Source of the DNA: Henriciella mobilis
Lineage (GTDB): Bacteria; Pseudomonadota; Alphaproteobacteria; Caulobacterales; Hyphomonadaceae
Reading direction: 5' to 3'
DNA: 64,000 bases
Assembly: GCF_003576315.1 (NCBI RefSeq)
Contig: NZ_QWFZ01000033.1
Location: forward strand, 1 to 64,000
Positions 24,622 through 32,449 of this stretch are shown here, piece by piece. The notes beneath the pieces were generated by a model. That model was given only the letters and a program-made list of their open reading frames with translations, ran no database searches and had not been told where the DNA came from. How positions within the stretch are numbered: the stretch's first letter is position 1; each line of letters opens with the position of its first letter. Position numbers and translations under genes: made by a program.

Positions 24622-25390
24622 GCCTCGTAATCCTACGTTCGAGTCTCGAAGCGCTCAAACGATTTTAGCGCACGCAGACCTCAGGCTGCGCGAGCTTGAA
24701 ACCGCAGAAAAGGTATTCAACGAACGCTGTCCCTACAGACTCTTTACCGAGCGAGACTTTGATACCGGGCACATCCTTTTCAAAGCGAAGATCATTGAAA
24801 GCCCCCCCCTCAGTATGGTCCCTATAGCGTTCGACGTTTTGGGCGCCCTCAGATCCAGCCTCGATCATGTCGTCTACGATGCATCCAAGAGATTGGGAGG
24901 AAAGCCGCGCCCGAAATACACGAAGTTCCCGTTTGGAAAGACCAAGGGCGGAGCCAAAAACGACCTCGGGCGTAAGCGCTCTGAAGTTCCCGCCGCCCTC
25001 CACCCATATCTGCTCAGCTTCAAGCCTTATATGCGAGGAAATAAAACCCTCTGGGCCCTGAACGAGTTTCGCAACCACAAAATCCACAGAACACTTGGCC
25101 TTTTGGCTATGGCCACCACTACCTTTGCTATTAATACAGGACGCATTGGGGTGCTTCATTTCGATCAAGTTTCTGAGTGGGACGGCCGAAAACGTGAGCT
25201 TACCTACCTTCGCGCCACTAGGGTCGAAGACGTTAATGTGGAAATGCAAGTCTCCCTCAATGTAACCTTCCAGGAGATTCCTTCTCTTAAGCGAGAACCC
25301 GCGATCCGGCTTCTCCGCAAAATGCTTGCAGACTGCCAGAAAATCGTTTCCGGCGTCGAGAGCAAGACCGTCGATCTTCTGCGCGCCTGA
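24620..25390 (+). CDS. IS cargo protein 2, uncharacterised, with a HEPN-like motif
   Basis: A 256-residue soluble protein. The ATG at 24620 is preceded by GGAG with 7-bp spacing; an upstream TTG in frame lacks such a site. Mostly helical. One helix reads VLGALRSSLDHVVYDASKRL, and a later one ALNEFRNHKIHRTLG. The latter holds R-N-x3-H, the active-site pattern of HEPN RNases and toxins, and the pair of helices recalls that fold. This is inference from a short motif; no full-length family was recognised. G+C is lower than in flanking chromosomal genes. Confidence 0.75.
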   Translation: MPRNPTFESRSAQTILAHADLRLRELETAEKVFNERCPYRLFTERDFDTGHILFKAKIIESPPLSMVPIAFDVLGALRSSLDHVVYDASKRLGGKPRPKYTKFPFGKTKGGAKNDLGRKRSEVPAALHPYLLSFKPYMRGNKTLWALNEFRNHKIHRTLGLLAMATTTFAINTGRIGVLHFDQVSEWDGRKRELTYLRATRVEDVNVEMQVSLNVTFQEIPSLKREPAIRLLRKMLADCQKIVSGVESKTVDLLRA

Positions 25391-25498
25391 CTGTGACGGC
25401 CCATCGGCCATAGCGTAATCTCCTTACCGAGACTCCGCCCTTTCATGTTTGTGATTTGAATGCCGGCCTGTCGTCAGGAGAAATAGTCGAATCAGGCT

Positions 25499-25521
25499 GC
25501 TTTGTCACGTACATAATTAGG
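25499..25521 (-). repeat. Right terminal inverted repeat
   Basis: On the minus strand this also begins CCTAATTAT and ends GACAAAGC, with 21 of 23 positions equal to the left end. It lies 108 bp after the last cargo stop codon. Confidence 0.9.
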
Positions 25522-25529
25522 AAAAATAT
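25522..25529. repeat. Target-site duplication, right copy
   Basis: AAAAATAT, identical to 23017-23024. Both copies sit inside the string TAGGAAAAATATCCTA, because the element's own CCTA/TAGG ends restore the flanks. Confidence 0.88.
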
Positions 25530-25587
25530 CCTACACCTGTTCCCGGTGCCCTAGGCTTGGCGCATCGATACTGAACAGGAGCAGGAT

Positions 25588-25965
25588 ATGAAACGTGCAG
25601 CCAGGCAGAAGGATGAGCTGAACGTGCGGCTGGCCGCCGGGATTACGGGGTTTTCGCTCGGGATTCCGTCAGAGGCGATTCTCAATGGCGAGCAGCGCGA
25701 ACACCGGATTGCGCGGGCCCGGCAGGTCGCCATGTATCTCAGCCATGTCGTGCTCGGAATGAGTCTTGCCCGCATTGCCGCCGCTACGGGGCGGGACCGG
25801 TCCACCGTGGCCTATGGCTGCCACAAGATAGAGGATTTCCGCGACGACCCGCGCATGGATGACTGGCTGGATGATCTGGAGATTCGTCTTCGCAGCGCTG
25901 CAGGCCTGGACGCTGGAATGCGGCCGCCTAGTCCGCCACCGGCTGAGCATCTGCCGCTGACCTGA
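25588..25965 (+). CDS. Stand-alone DnaA-domain-IV-like DNA-binding protein
   Basis: A 125-residue protein. Its centre, RARQVAMYLSHVVLGMSLARIAAATGRDRSTVAYGCHKIED, matches the C-terminal helix-turn-helix of DnaA, including the box-recognition signature GRDRSTV (residues 68-74). The AAA+ and other DnaA domains are absent. It may bind DnaA-box-like sequences and regulate genes or replication; that is inference. AGGAG precedes the ATG. Its promoter region now abuts the right end of the IS element. The last 38 bp overlap sufE tail to tail. Confidence 0.82.
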   Translation: MKRAARQKDELNVRLAAGITGFSLGIPSEAILNGEQREHRIARARQVAMYLSHVVLGMSLARIAAATGRDRSTVAYGCHKIEDFRDDPRMDDWLDDLEIRLRSAAGLDAGMRPPSPPPAEHLPLT

Positions 25966-26353
25966 TCCGGTCCAGCATGGCTCTCAGCCCGTTGGAGCGC
26001 TGGGCCGACAGGGCGCCCGTAACACCGATCTTCTCCAGGAAGGCCGGGGCGTCGAAGGCCTGGATTTCTTCACGGGGCGCGCCCGAATAGAGCCGGATCA
26101 GCAGGGCGATCAGCCCGGACACGATCATCGCGTCAGATTCGGCGCGGATGCTCAGCGTTCCGTCAGGCGCCTCGTCCAGCACCATCCAGACCTGCGAGGC
26201 GCAGCCCCGGACTTTCGTGTCTTCATTGCGTTCTTCGGGTTCAAGATGGGGATTGGCCTTGCCCAGGTCGATGATGTGGGCGTAGCGGGTTTCCCAGTCA
26301 TCGAGAAACTCGAAGTCTGCAGCAATCTCGTCGGCGCGGTCCTGTATGGTCAT
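25928..26353 (-). CDS. sufE: SufE-family cysteine desulfurase partner
   Basis: A 141-residue SufE-type protein that takes persulfide sulfur from SufS for iron-sulfur cluster assembly. The active Cys51 stands in KVRGCASQVW, and the fold segments SGLIALLIRLYSG and FLEKIGVTGALSAQRSNGL are present. The other suf genes are not in this window. The C-terminus overlaps the convergent DNA-binding gene by 38 bp, which suggests the two transcripts may interfere. Confidence 0.94.
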   Translation of the reverse strand: MTIQDRADEIAADFEFLDDWETRYAHIIDLGKANPHLEPEERNEDTKVRGCASQVWMVLDEAPDGTLSIRAESDAMIVSGLIALLIRLYSGAPREEIQAFDAPAFLEKIGVTGALSAQRSNGLRAMLDRIRSAADAQPVAD

Positions 26354-26379
26354 GGCCCTTATTTGGTCCGGCTGGCTGC

Positions 26380-26415
26380 AAAAGAAAACCCCGGTCCGTC
26401 AGGAACGGCCCGGGG
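26380..26415 (-). terminator. Rho-independent terminator of the gene at 26441-27463
   Basis: On the minus strand, an 11-bp stem (one mismatch) CCCCGGTCCGT/ACGGCCCGGGG with a 5-nt loop is followed by TTTTCTTTT. It lies 26 bp after the stop codon. Confidence 0.85.
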
Positions 26416-26440
26416 CAAGAGATTGAAAGAACTGTAATGC

Positions 26441-27463
26441 TTACTGGCTAACCTTGCTTATGCAACGGCCAACATCAGCAAGGGCATGCTCACCGATGCA
26501 AAAAGGCACTTCGAAGTGCTGGTGCGCGGCGGCCACACATTGCTGGAGGTTGAGCTGGGCCATGTTCAGGCAGCCTGCGGTTTGCTTCTCGGTCATCGCG
26601 CGCTGCATCGGAGCAGCGGCAGAGCCTTCGCCGCCAATGATGCGATAGGCGGCCAGCGTCGCGATCTGGTCGGCGATCGGCTCCTTGCCGGTCGCGATGC
26701 GGCGGTTGGAGATGCCGAGGGCGCCAGCGACGTCAGGCACGCGGATGGCGGATGCGGCGCTGGAAACATTCTCCCAGATCGACGGGGCGCCATTCTTGCC
26801 GGCGGTCACCAGGACCGTATCGATGCCCGGCGCGGAGAAGGCTTTCACCATGTCCTCATTGGCCGGCCGGCCGGTTAGGGCTGCCGAGTGGAGCTGGTTC
26901 GCGAGGGCCGACGAATCGCCGATCTTGCCCTTTGCCCAGCCTTGGCCTTGCAGCGAATAGGCCTGCTCCTTCACGAAGGCAGCTGTCGTCTCGAGACGTT
27001 CGGAGTCGGCATCGACCGCGCCGAGAGCGGCGAAGACGGCCGACTTGCCGCCGTTCAGCGAACGGGCATAGCGCACATCGTTCTGCAGGCCACGAACCAG
27101 CGTGTCCTTGCCGTAGAAGCCTTCGATGTCACGTACGGCAGCGCGGAATTCCGGGTTCTGCGATGCGACGAGGGCGGAGTAGGCCATCCAGCCGCGTGTC
27201 AGCTGTTCGGAGTTCTGTCCGCCGAGATTGGTCAGTGCCGACTGGATGTCGCCGGAGCTTTTGAAACTGTTCTGCTTGATGTCGGTGACGTCGCCATGGA
27301 ACGTGGCATAGACGGCCGCCGCCGAAGAGAGTGGATCAGGTGCGAGGCTTGCTTCCGGAGCGGATGCATTCTGCACCTGGGGTTCGGGTTGCGTCTGGGC
27401 CGTGGCCGTAAAGGCCAGAGCGACTGCCCCCAGCGCCACCGCGTGTATACGGGTTAGTCTCAT
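26441..27463 (-). CDS. Exported protein of unknown function with a four-cysteine C-terminus
   Basis: A 340-residue protein with a Sec signal peptide (MRLTRIHAVALGAVALAFTATAQ). The mature part is mostly helical and contains LTRGWMAYSALVASQNPEF and DVRYARSLNGG. The final 45 residues hold four cysteines (AGCLN, LQQCV, PFCIG, GRCI), probably two disulfides in the periplasm. I have a sense of similar alphaproteobacterial hypothetical proteins but cannot name a function. The start at 27463 has GAGGGAG before it. Divergent from the sensor kinase. Confidence 0.8.
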   Translation of the reverse strand: MRLTRIHAVALGAVALAFTATAQTQPEPQVQNASAPEASLAPDPLSSAAAVYATFHGDVTDIKQNSFKSSGDIQSALTNLGGQNSEQLTRGWMAYSALVASQNPEFRAAVRDIEGFYGKDTLVRGLQNDVRYARSLNGGKSAVFAALGAVDADSERLETTAAFVKEQAYSLQGQGWAKGKIGDSSALANQLHSAALTGRPANEDMVKAFSAPGIDTVLVTAGKNGAPSIWENVSSAASAIRVPDVAGALGISNRRIATGKEPIADQIATLAAYRIIGGEGSAAAPMQRAMTEKQTAGCLNMAQLNLQQCVAAAHQHFEVPFCIGEHALADVGRCISKVSQ

Positions 27464-27583
27464 CGTCAGGCTCCCTCGCATTAGCTGACTATACACTGAC
27501 CTATCTTTCCGGATTTTCAAAGCGTATCCTAGCCCCGGAAGACGGTTCAACTGAAACTGTAATCTTTCAGCCGAGCCTCGAGA

Positions 27584-29311
27584 GTGACTAACAAATCTGA
27601 CCGGTCTGTTAATTCAATGCGTGAAACCTTTTTAACAGGCATTTTTCTTTTCTGGCTGGTCCTGGCCGGAATCGCGACGGCGTTCGTCGCCGTGCGGGGC
27701 ATTGAATGGCCGATTGTGGCCATTGCGGCGGGGCTTTGCATCTTCCCGGTCGTCACCACCCTGCCGGTTGCGCATGGTGGCCGGCACTGGCCGCGCGGGC
27801 GACGGGCGATGCTGGTCTGCCTGCCATGGATCCTGATGAGCAGCGTCTTTGTCGCCGCCTCAGGCGGCATGGCGTCGCCGGCGCTGGTTTTCGTTGTCTT
27901 TCCATCGCTTTTCGCGCTGGCCTTCGGGTGGAAGAAGCTGGCCGTGGAGACGTCCGTCTTCGCCTTGATCGCCACCCTGATGGCGGTCCTGGTGTCGAAT
28001 GACGTGTCGGGCATGCCGGGCGCGGCCGCGCTGGCCAAGGCGAGTGAGATGTATGCGCTGGCGGGGCTCTGCCTGCTGCCCTTCCTTGTCGCGGGCTTTG
28101 TCCGCCAGGAGGAATTGAAGGCCGGGCCGGATCCCGCAGCATTACCCGTTTCGCACCTGACCATGCCGCGCGCAAATCGGTCACCCGCTGGGCCGCTGGT
28201 CGAGAGCGTACCTTCGGAAGGCCCAGCGGCCGGGCTTGATCCGATTGACGGGCCGGGCGCTGACGAGCCGGATGGCGAAGCGATCATCGATGTGACGCGG
28301 GAAGGGCGCATCCGGTCGGTATCGGGCGCGGTGCCGCGCGGGCTTCAGTTCCGGGTCGGGCGTGTGTTCGTCGAAAGCTTCCCGCCGGCCATGCAGCAGC
28401 CTGTCGCGACTGGCCTCAATCAGGGTGGAAGCTTCGTTCAGGCGCTCGGCGACGGGCGGGCCCTATCCTTCACCGTTGACCGGCACGATCTCGGCGTGCG
28501 GGTCTTCATGGCTGAGGCGGAAGCCAATAACGACAATGAAGCCCAGCCGTCGGGCGCGCAGGAAAGCGCGGATGCCGCCAGCGCCCGGGCCGAACTGGCC
28601 GAACGGACGGCCTTCTTCGCCGGGCTCAGCCATGAGCTGAAAACACCGCTCAATGCGATTCTCGGCTTTGCCGACATCATGCAGTCGGAGCTGCGCGGCC
28701 CGATGCCGGAGGCCTACAAGGACTATTCATCCCTGATCCATGATAGCGGCCAGGACCTGCTGCTCATGGTCGAGGACATTCTCGATTATGCCAAGACCGA
28801 AGCCGGCCACAGCCGCTTCGACAGCGAGCCCGTCGACCTTGTCGCGAGCGGCGAGTCCGTCATTGCGCAGCTGTCGGGACAGGCGCAGCGGGCCGATGTA
28901 GCGGTCAAACTGCTGGCGAAAGGCGAGGTGTGGGCGCAGGCCGATCCGCGCGCCGTGCGCCAGATCTGGCAGAACCTCCTGTCCAACGCGATCAAGTATT
29001 CCGACAGGGGCGGGACGGTCACGCTCGATGCGAAGGCCGGCAAGACCGCAGTCGCGCTGTCGGTGCGTGACGAGGGTGCCGGTATGGACAAGGAAGACCT
29101 CGACCGCATTGCCCGGCCGTTCCAGCAGGGCAGCAATTCACGCGGGCGGGCGGGCACAGGCCTCGGGCTGGCCGTTGTGAAATCCTTTGCCGATGCCATG
29201 AAGGGGCGCGTCGTGATCGATACCGCACCCGGTCAGGGCACGCGCGTGCGGGTGGTCCTGCCAAAGGCCAATGCGGACGATGTCTCGGCGATTGACGACG
29301 CTGCCGAGTAA
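27584..29311 (+). CDS. Membrane sensor histidine kinase (orphan)
   Basis: A 575-residue kinase. About five membrane helices fill residues 13-175. A PAS-like region follows near 230-310 (IIDVTREGRIRSVSGAVPRGL). HisKA carries the phospho-acceptor His350 in FFAGLSHELKTPLNAILGFAD. The ATPase domain has QNLLSNAIKYSDRGG (N box), DEGAGMDKED (G1) and GTGLGLAVVKSF (G2). No response regulator lies nearby, so its partner is elsewhere. The first codon is uncertain: GTG at 27584 or ATG at 27617, neither with a clear Shine-Dalgarno site. Confidence 0.92.
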   Translation: MTNKSDRSVNSMRETFLTGIFLFWLVLAGIATAFVAVRGIEWPIVAIAAGLCIFPVVTTLPVAHGGRHWPRGRRAMLVCLPWILMSSVFVAASGGMASPALVFVVFPSLFALAFGWKKLAVETSVFALIATLMAVLVSNDVSGMPGAAALAKASEMYALAGLCLLPFLVAGFVRQEELKAGPDPAALPVSHLTMPRANRSPAGPLVESVPSEGPAAGLDPIDGPGADEPDGEAIIDVTREGRIRSVSGAVPRGLQFRVGRVFVESFPPAMQQPVATGLNQGGSFVQALGDGRALSFTVDRHDLGVRVFMAEAEANNDNEAQPSGAQESADAASARAELAERTAFFAGLSHELKTPLNAILGFADIMQSELRGPMPEAYKDYSSLIHDSGQDLLLMVEDILDYAKTEAGHSRFDSEPVDLVASGESVIAQLSGQAQRADVAVKLLAKGEVWAQADPRAVRQIWQNLLSNAIKYSDRGGTVTLDAKAGKTAVALSVRDEGAGMDKEDLDRIARPFQQGSNSRGRAGTGLGLAVVKSFADAMKGRVVIDTAPGQGTRVRVVLPKANADDVSAIDDAAE

Positions 29312-29334
29312 GCGCGAGGCCGAAGGCCCGCCGC

Positions 29335-29574
29335 TTAGAGTGAGGTGTTGTTCTCGATCCGCGATTCCCGCGCCATCAGCACGAAGCCGGTCACCATCAG
29401 GCAGCCCAGCACCACGAAGGCGACTTCCAGCGGGAAGAGGCCGGACATGGCGGTTTCATGGGCGCGGGCGGCGAGGGCTTCGGTACTGGCCGATGCGATA
29501 CTCGCGGGTTCCTGCGGCGCTGCGCTTGCCGTTGCAGCGGCCATGGAGTTGAGAAGCGTAAGGAACGGGGTCAT
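29335..29574 (-). CDS. Small single-helix membrane protein, unknown function
   Basis: A 79-residue protein with an alanine-rich N-terminus and one membrane helix near the C-terminus (LEVAFVVLGCLMVTGFVLMA), ending RESRIENNTSL. The ATG at 29574 has GAGG eight bases before it. It lies between the kinase and the DUF1491 gene, on the opposite strand. No family recognised. Confidence 0.55.
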   Translation of the reverse strand: MTPFLTLLNSMAAATASAAPQEPASIASASTEALAARAHETAMSGLFPLEVAFVVLGCLMVTGFVLMARESRIENNTSL

Positions 29575-29669
29575 GGTGCGAGCCTCGCCTTTGGTTACCG
29601 AGAGTTTAATCTGAAACAGGCGGTGCAATCCCCGTGCCGGATGCCCCGCTGAGGGGAAAAATCCCGATC

Positions 29670-30029
29670 ATGATGCATGAAGAACAGCTTCCGACATGGC
29701 TCTGGGTAGATGCGCTGATCCGGCGCGCGCAAGTGGCCGGTGCGGCCTGCTTTGTGGTGCAGAAAGGCGACCGGGAGCGGGGCGATGTCCTGATCAAGGT
29801 GTCCGACCTGCATGGCGGTGCCCGCGCCTATGTCCCGCGAACCAGCATGGAGAATGAGCGCGTCTTTTCCGATGTCCGCCTGCAGGGCATTGGCGAGAGC
29901 GACGACGACGTCGAGGACTATATCCGGCGGGCCCGCTCACGCGACAGCGACCTCTGGGTGCTCGAGATCGAGGATCGCGAAGGCCGTCATTTCCTGACAG
30001 AACCCGTGGAAAGACCGGACGGCGAATGA
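29670..30029 (+). CDS. DUF1491 family protein
   Basis: A 119-residue cytoplasmic protein. The layout LPTWLWVDALIRRAQVAGAACFVVQKGDRERGDVLIKV, then an aromatic/basic middle and RDSDLWVLEIEDREGRHFL, fits DUF1491, a small alphaproteobacterial family without known role. Two adjacent ATG codons (29670 and 29673) are possible starts. A longer frame upstream begins without a good ribosome-binding site. Confidence 0.75.
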   Translation: MMHEEQLPTWLWVDALIRRAQVAGAACFVVQKGDRERGDVLIKVSDLHGGARAYVPRTSMENERVFSDVRLQGIGESDDDVEDYIRRARSRDSDLWVLEIEDREGRHFLTEPVERPDGE

Positions 30030-30127
30030 TCGATCCGCAGAATCGGGCTTGGCACCGGCGCTTCGTCTTCGCATAGGAAGACCGGTGGCGGGCTGTTGAG
30101 GCCCGTCAGGGATCAAGAGGCGCGCTC

Positions 30128-30718
30128 ATGGCAAAGCTCTACTTCATCTACTCGGCCATGAATGCCGGCAAGTCGACCATCCTGCTCCAGTCGGCCTACA
30201 ATTACCGCGAGCGGGGCATGCAGGTCATGCTGTGGACCTCCGGCCACTATCGCGATGGTGAGACGGACACGGCCGAGATTACCTCGCGGATCGGTCTCAA
30301 CGCCGAAGCCCGGCTCTACCGCCCGGATATCGATCTCTTCGAGGCCATCGCCGCCCGCAAGAATCAGGGCCCGCTGGACGCGGTCTTCGTGGATGAGGCG
30401 CAATTCCTCGAAGCCGAGCAGGTCTGGCAGCTGGCGCGCGTCGCCGACCGGCTGCATGTCCCTGTCATGTGTTATGGGCTGCGCACCGATTTCCAGGGCA
30501 AGCTGTTTCCCGGCTCGGCCGAGCTTCTGGCCATATCCGACCAGCTGCGCGAAGTGCGCACCATTTGCCATTGCGGGAGCAAGGCGACGATGACGGCGCG
30601 CGTCGATGCAGAGGGCAGGGCGATCACCGAGGGCCGGCAGGTCGAGGTCGAGAAATCCCACTATGTGTCGCTGTGCCGCCAGCATTGGGAAGAGGCAACG
30701 CACATACATCCGGAATGA
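30128..30718 (+). CDS. tdk: Thymidine kinase (type II)
   Basis: A 196-residue enzyme that phosphorylates thymidine in the salvage pathway. The P-loop is SAMNAGKST (9-17), the Walker B region is DAVFVDEAQFL, the lasso region is LRTDFQGKLFPGS, and the zinc-ribbon cysteines appear in ICHCGSKATM and the C-terminal YVSLCRQHW. Length is normal for bacterial Tdk. Start ATG at 30128. It seems monocistronic. Confidence 0.97.
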   Translation: MAKLYFIYSAMNAGKSTILLQSAYNYRERGMQVMLWTSGHYRDGETDTAEITSRIGLNAEARLYRPDIDLFEAIAARKNQGPLDAVFVDEAQFLEAEQVWQLARVADRLHVPVMCYGLRTDFQGKLFPGSAELLAISDQLREVRTICHCGSKATMTARVDAEGRAITEGRQVEVEKSHYVSLCRQHWEEATHIHPE

Positions 30719-30723
30719 TGCTG

Positions 30724-30746
30724 CAGCGCAAAATGATTCTGCGCTG
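30724..30746 (+). terminator. Stem-loop after tdk
   Basis: A perfect 7-bp stem, CAGCGCA/TGCGCTG, with a 9-nt loop starts six bases after the tdk stop codon. Only a weak AT-rich tail follows. Confidence 0.4.
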
Positions 30747-30858
30747 ACAAATTAAGGCCGGCCTGCGCGCAATATTTTCTCGTCATTGCCTCTGCGCGGT
30801 CCGCTTTTTGCCCCAATTGCCCCGGACAGTCGCCTCATGGGAAAGAGGAGATTGACCC

Positions 30859-31404
30859 ATGGGTGCCCGCCGTAACACGATACTTGGACTGGCCACGATC
30901 GCCGCTTTCGTCGCGACAGGCCTGCTTGCCAATGCCGGTGCACAGGAGCGCGGTGGCGCGCCTGGATCAGCAGAGATCGACTATCCGGGATTCGCAGCGA
31001 TGACGGATGACGTCATGGCCTATCGCGAAACCCGCCTGGTCAGCCTCGATGATTTCAACGCCATGAAGGATGAGCCGGACACGATCATCCTAGATACGCG
31101 CAGCGCCATGGCTTTCGAGATGGGCCATATCGATGGCGCGATCCACCTCAACTTCGCTGAATTCACGGACGAGAAGCTGGCCGATGTGATCCCGTCGAAG
31201 GACACGCGTATCCTGATCTACTGCAACAATAATTTCGAGGATGATGTCGAGCCGATCGTGCTGAAGCGCGCGCCGCTGGCCCTCAACATCCCGACTTTCA
31301 TCAACCTCTATGGCTACGGCTATGAGAACGTCTACGAACTGGGCGAACTCGTCACCACAACCGATGAGGATGTGAACTGGGTAAGCACGCTGCAGACGCC
31401 CTGA
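30859..31404 (+). CDS. Periplasmic rhodanese-domain protein
   Basis: A 181-residue protein with a signal peptide (MGARRNTILGLATIAAFVATGLLANAGAQ). The rhodanese fold is seen in TIILDTRSAMAFEMGHIDGAIHLNF and the active-site cysteine in ILIYCNNNFED. The loop after the cysteine is longer and acidic, so sulfur-transfer activity is not assured. GAGGAG stands before the ATG. A terminator follows; the gene is monocistronic. Confidence 0.9.
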   Translation: MGARRNTILGLATIAAFVATGLLANAGAQERGGAPGSAEIDYPGFAAMTDDVMAYRETRLVSLDDFNAMKDEPDTIILDTRSAMAFEMGHIDGAIHLNFAEFTDEKLADVIPSKDTRILIYCNNNFEDDVEPIVLKRAPLALNIPTFINLYGYGYENVYELGELVTTTDEDVNWVSTLQTP

Positions 31405-31430
31405 CCCCCTTGCAGCGTCTACCCTGGGAG

Positions 31431-31460
31431 CGGGCGTGAGGTTGAACCTCGCGCCCGTTT
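31431..31460 (+). terminator. Rho-independent terminator of the rhodanese gene
   Basis: CGGGCG-T-GAGGTT pairs with its downstream complement (AACCTC-G-CGCCCG), with one T-G wobble, followed by TTTCT. It begins 27 bp after the stop codon. Confidence 0.75.
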
Positions 31461-31516
31461 CTCGCATTTAGTTCTGCTAATGCGATCATTTGTTGCCTTG
31501 CACAATCGTGTTGGCG

Positions 31517-31530
31517 CCGTCATCTGACGG
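31517..31530. promoter_or_regulatory. Short palindrome before fpr
   Basis: CCGTCA-TC-TGACGG lies 31 bp before the fpr start codon. It could be an operator or a 5'-UTR hairpin. Confidence 0.35.
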
Positions 31531-31560
31531 TCGCGACTTAACCTGTTTCGAGATCAGAGC

Positions 31561-32376
31561 ATGACATCTGCCAGCACAGAGACAACGGCGCCGCGCGTCA
31601 ATCCGAATGCCCCGACAGAGGAAACCGTCCTGTCGGTGCACCACTATACCGACCGGCTGTTCAAGTTCCGCCTGACCCGTCCGGCGAGCTTCCGCTTCCG
31701 CTCGGGCGAGTTCATCATGATCGGCCTGCCGCGCGATGACGGAAAACCGATCCTTCGTGCCTATTCCGTCGCCTCGCCGAGCTGGGACGAGGAACTGGAG
31801 TTCTACTCGATCAAGGTGCAGGACGGCCCGCTGACCTCGCGCCTGCAGAAGATCCAGCCGGGCGACAAGGTACTGCTCGGCAAGAAGCCGACCGGCACGC
31901 TGGTGCATGACGCGCTGGTGCCGGGCAAGCGGCTCTGGTGTTTCTCGACCGGGACGGGCTTTGCGCCCTTTGCCAGCATTGTGCGCGATCCGGAGACCTA
32001 TGAGAAATTCGAGGAAGTGATCGTCACCCATACCTGCCGGGATGTGGCCGAGCTTGCCTATTCCCGCGAGGTCGTGGACGAGACGCTCAATCACGAATTC
32101 CTTGGCGAACTGGCTCAGGGCAAGCTGCGCCGCTATGCGACCTGCACACGCGAGGCGTATGAGCATTCCGGCCGGCCGACGGACCTTATCCGGTCGGGCA
32201 AGCTGTTCGAGGATCTCGGCGTGCCGCCGCTCGATCCGGCTGTCGACCGGGCGATGATCTGCGGCTCGATGCCGATGACGCTCGAACTGAAGCAGCTGAT
32301 GCTGGAGGCCGGCCTGACGGAAGGGTCCAATGCAGCGCCTGCTGAATTCGTGATCGAAAAGGCATTTGTCGGCTAG
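31561..32376 (+). CDS. fpr: Ferredoxin/flavodoxin-NADP+ reductase
   Basis: A 271-residue flavoenzyme of the bacterial subclass I type that passes electrons between NADPH and ferredoxin or flavodoxin. The FAD site is RAYSVASP, then FYSIKVQDGPLTSRLQ. The nucleotide domain shows CFSTGTGFAPFASI and RAMICGSMPMTLELKQ. The C-terminal EFVIEKAFVG, in place of an aromatic end, fits the alphaproteobacterial/Rhodobacter FPR group. Probably part of oxidative-stress or iron-sulfur metabolism. Confidence 0.95.
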   Translation: MTSASTETTAPRVNPNAPTEETVLSVHHYTDRLFKFRLTRPASFRFRSGEFIMIGLPRDDGKPILRAYSVASPSWDEELEFYSIKVQDGPLTSRLQKIQPGDKVLLGKKPTGTLVHDALVPGKRLWCFSTGTGFAPFASIVRDPETYEKFEEVIVTHTCRDVAELAYSREVVDETLNHEFLGELAQGKLRRYATCTREAYEHSGRPTDLIRSGKLFEDLGVPPLDPAVDRAMICGSMPMTLELKQLMLEAGLTEGSNAAPAEFVIEKAFVG

Positions 32377-32449
32377 ACACCGCAGAATATGCTTGGCCGC
32401 GCGCCGAGGGCGCTTCTAGGGTTCGCTCCTGTCTTGAACGGGGGAGCTC

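Larger units (their letters stand above)
23025..25521 (+). mobile_element. Complete IS1595-family insertion element with cargo genes (2,497 bp)
   Basis: The element is bounded by 23-bp inverted repeats matching at 21 of 23 positions and by an 8-bp direct duplication. It carries an intact transposase followed by two cargo genes on the same strand and one possible small antisense gene. Classic IS1595 elements are near 1 kb; members with passenger genes are known in the ISNwi1 and ISNha5 groups. The cargo part is visibly poorer in G+C than the chromosome around it. The intact frames, ends and duplication indicate a recent insertion. Confidence 0.9.

Noticed and set aside
24665-25411. A 248-residue minus-strand frame opposite cargo gene 2, with a good AAGGAG before its ATG
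   Set aside because: The plus frame has the coherent helical protein look and its own Shine-Dalgarno site; the minus frame looks like a shadow with no recognisable motifs.
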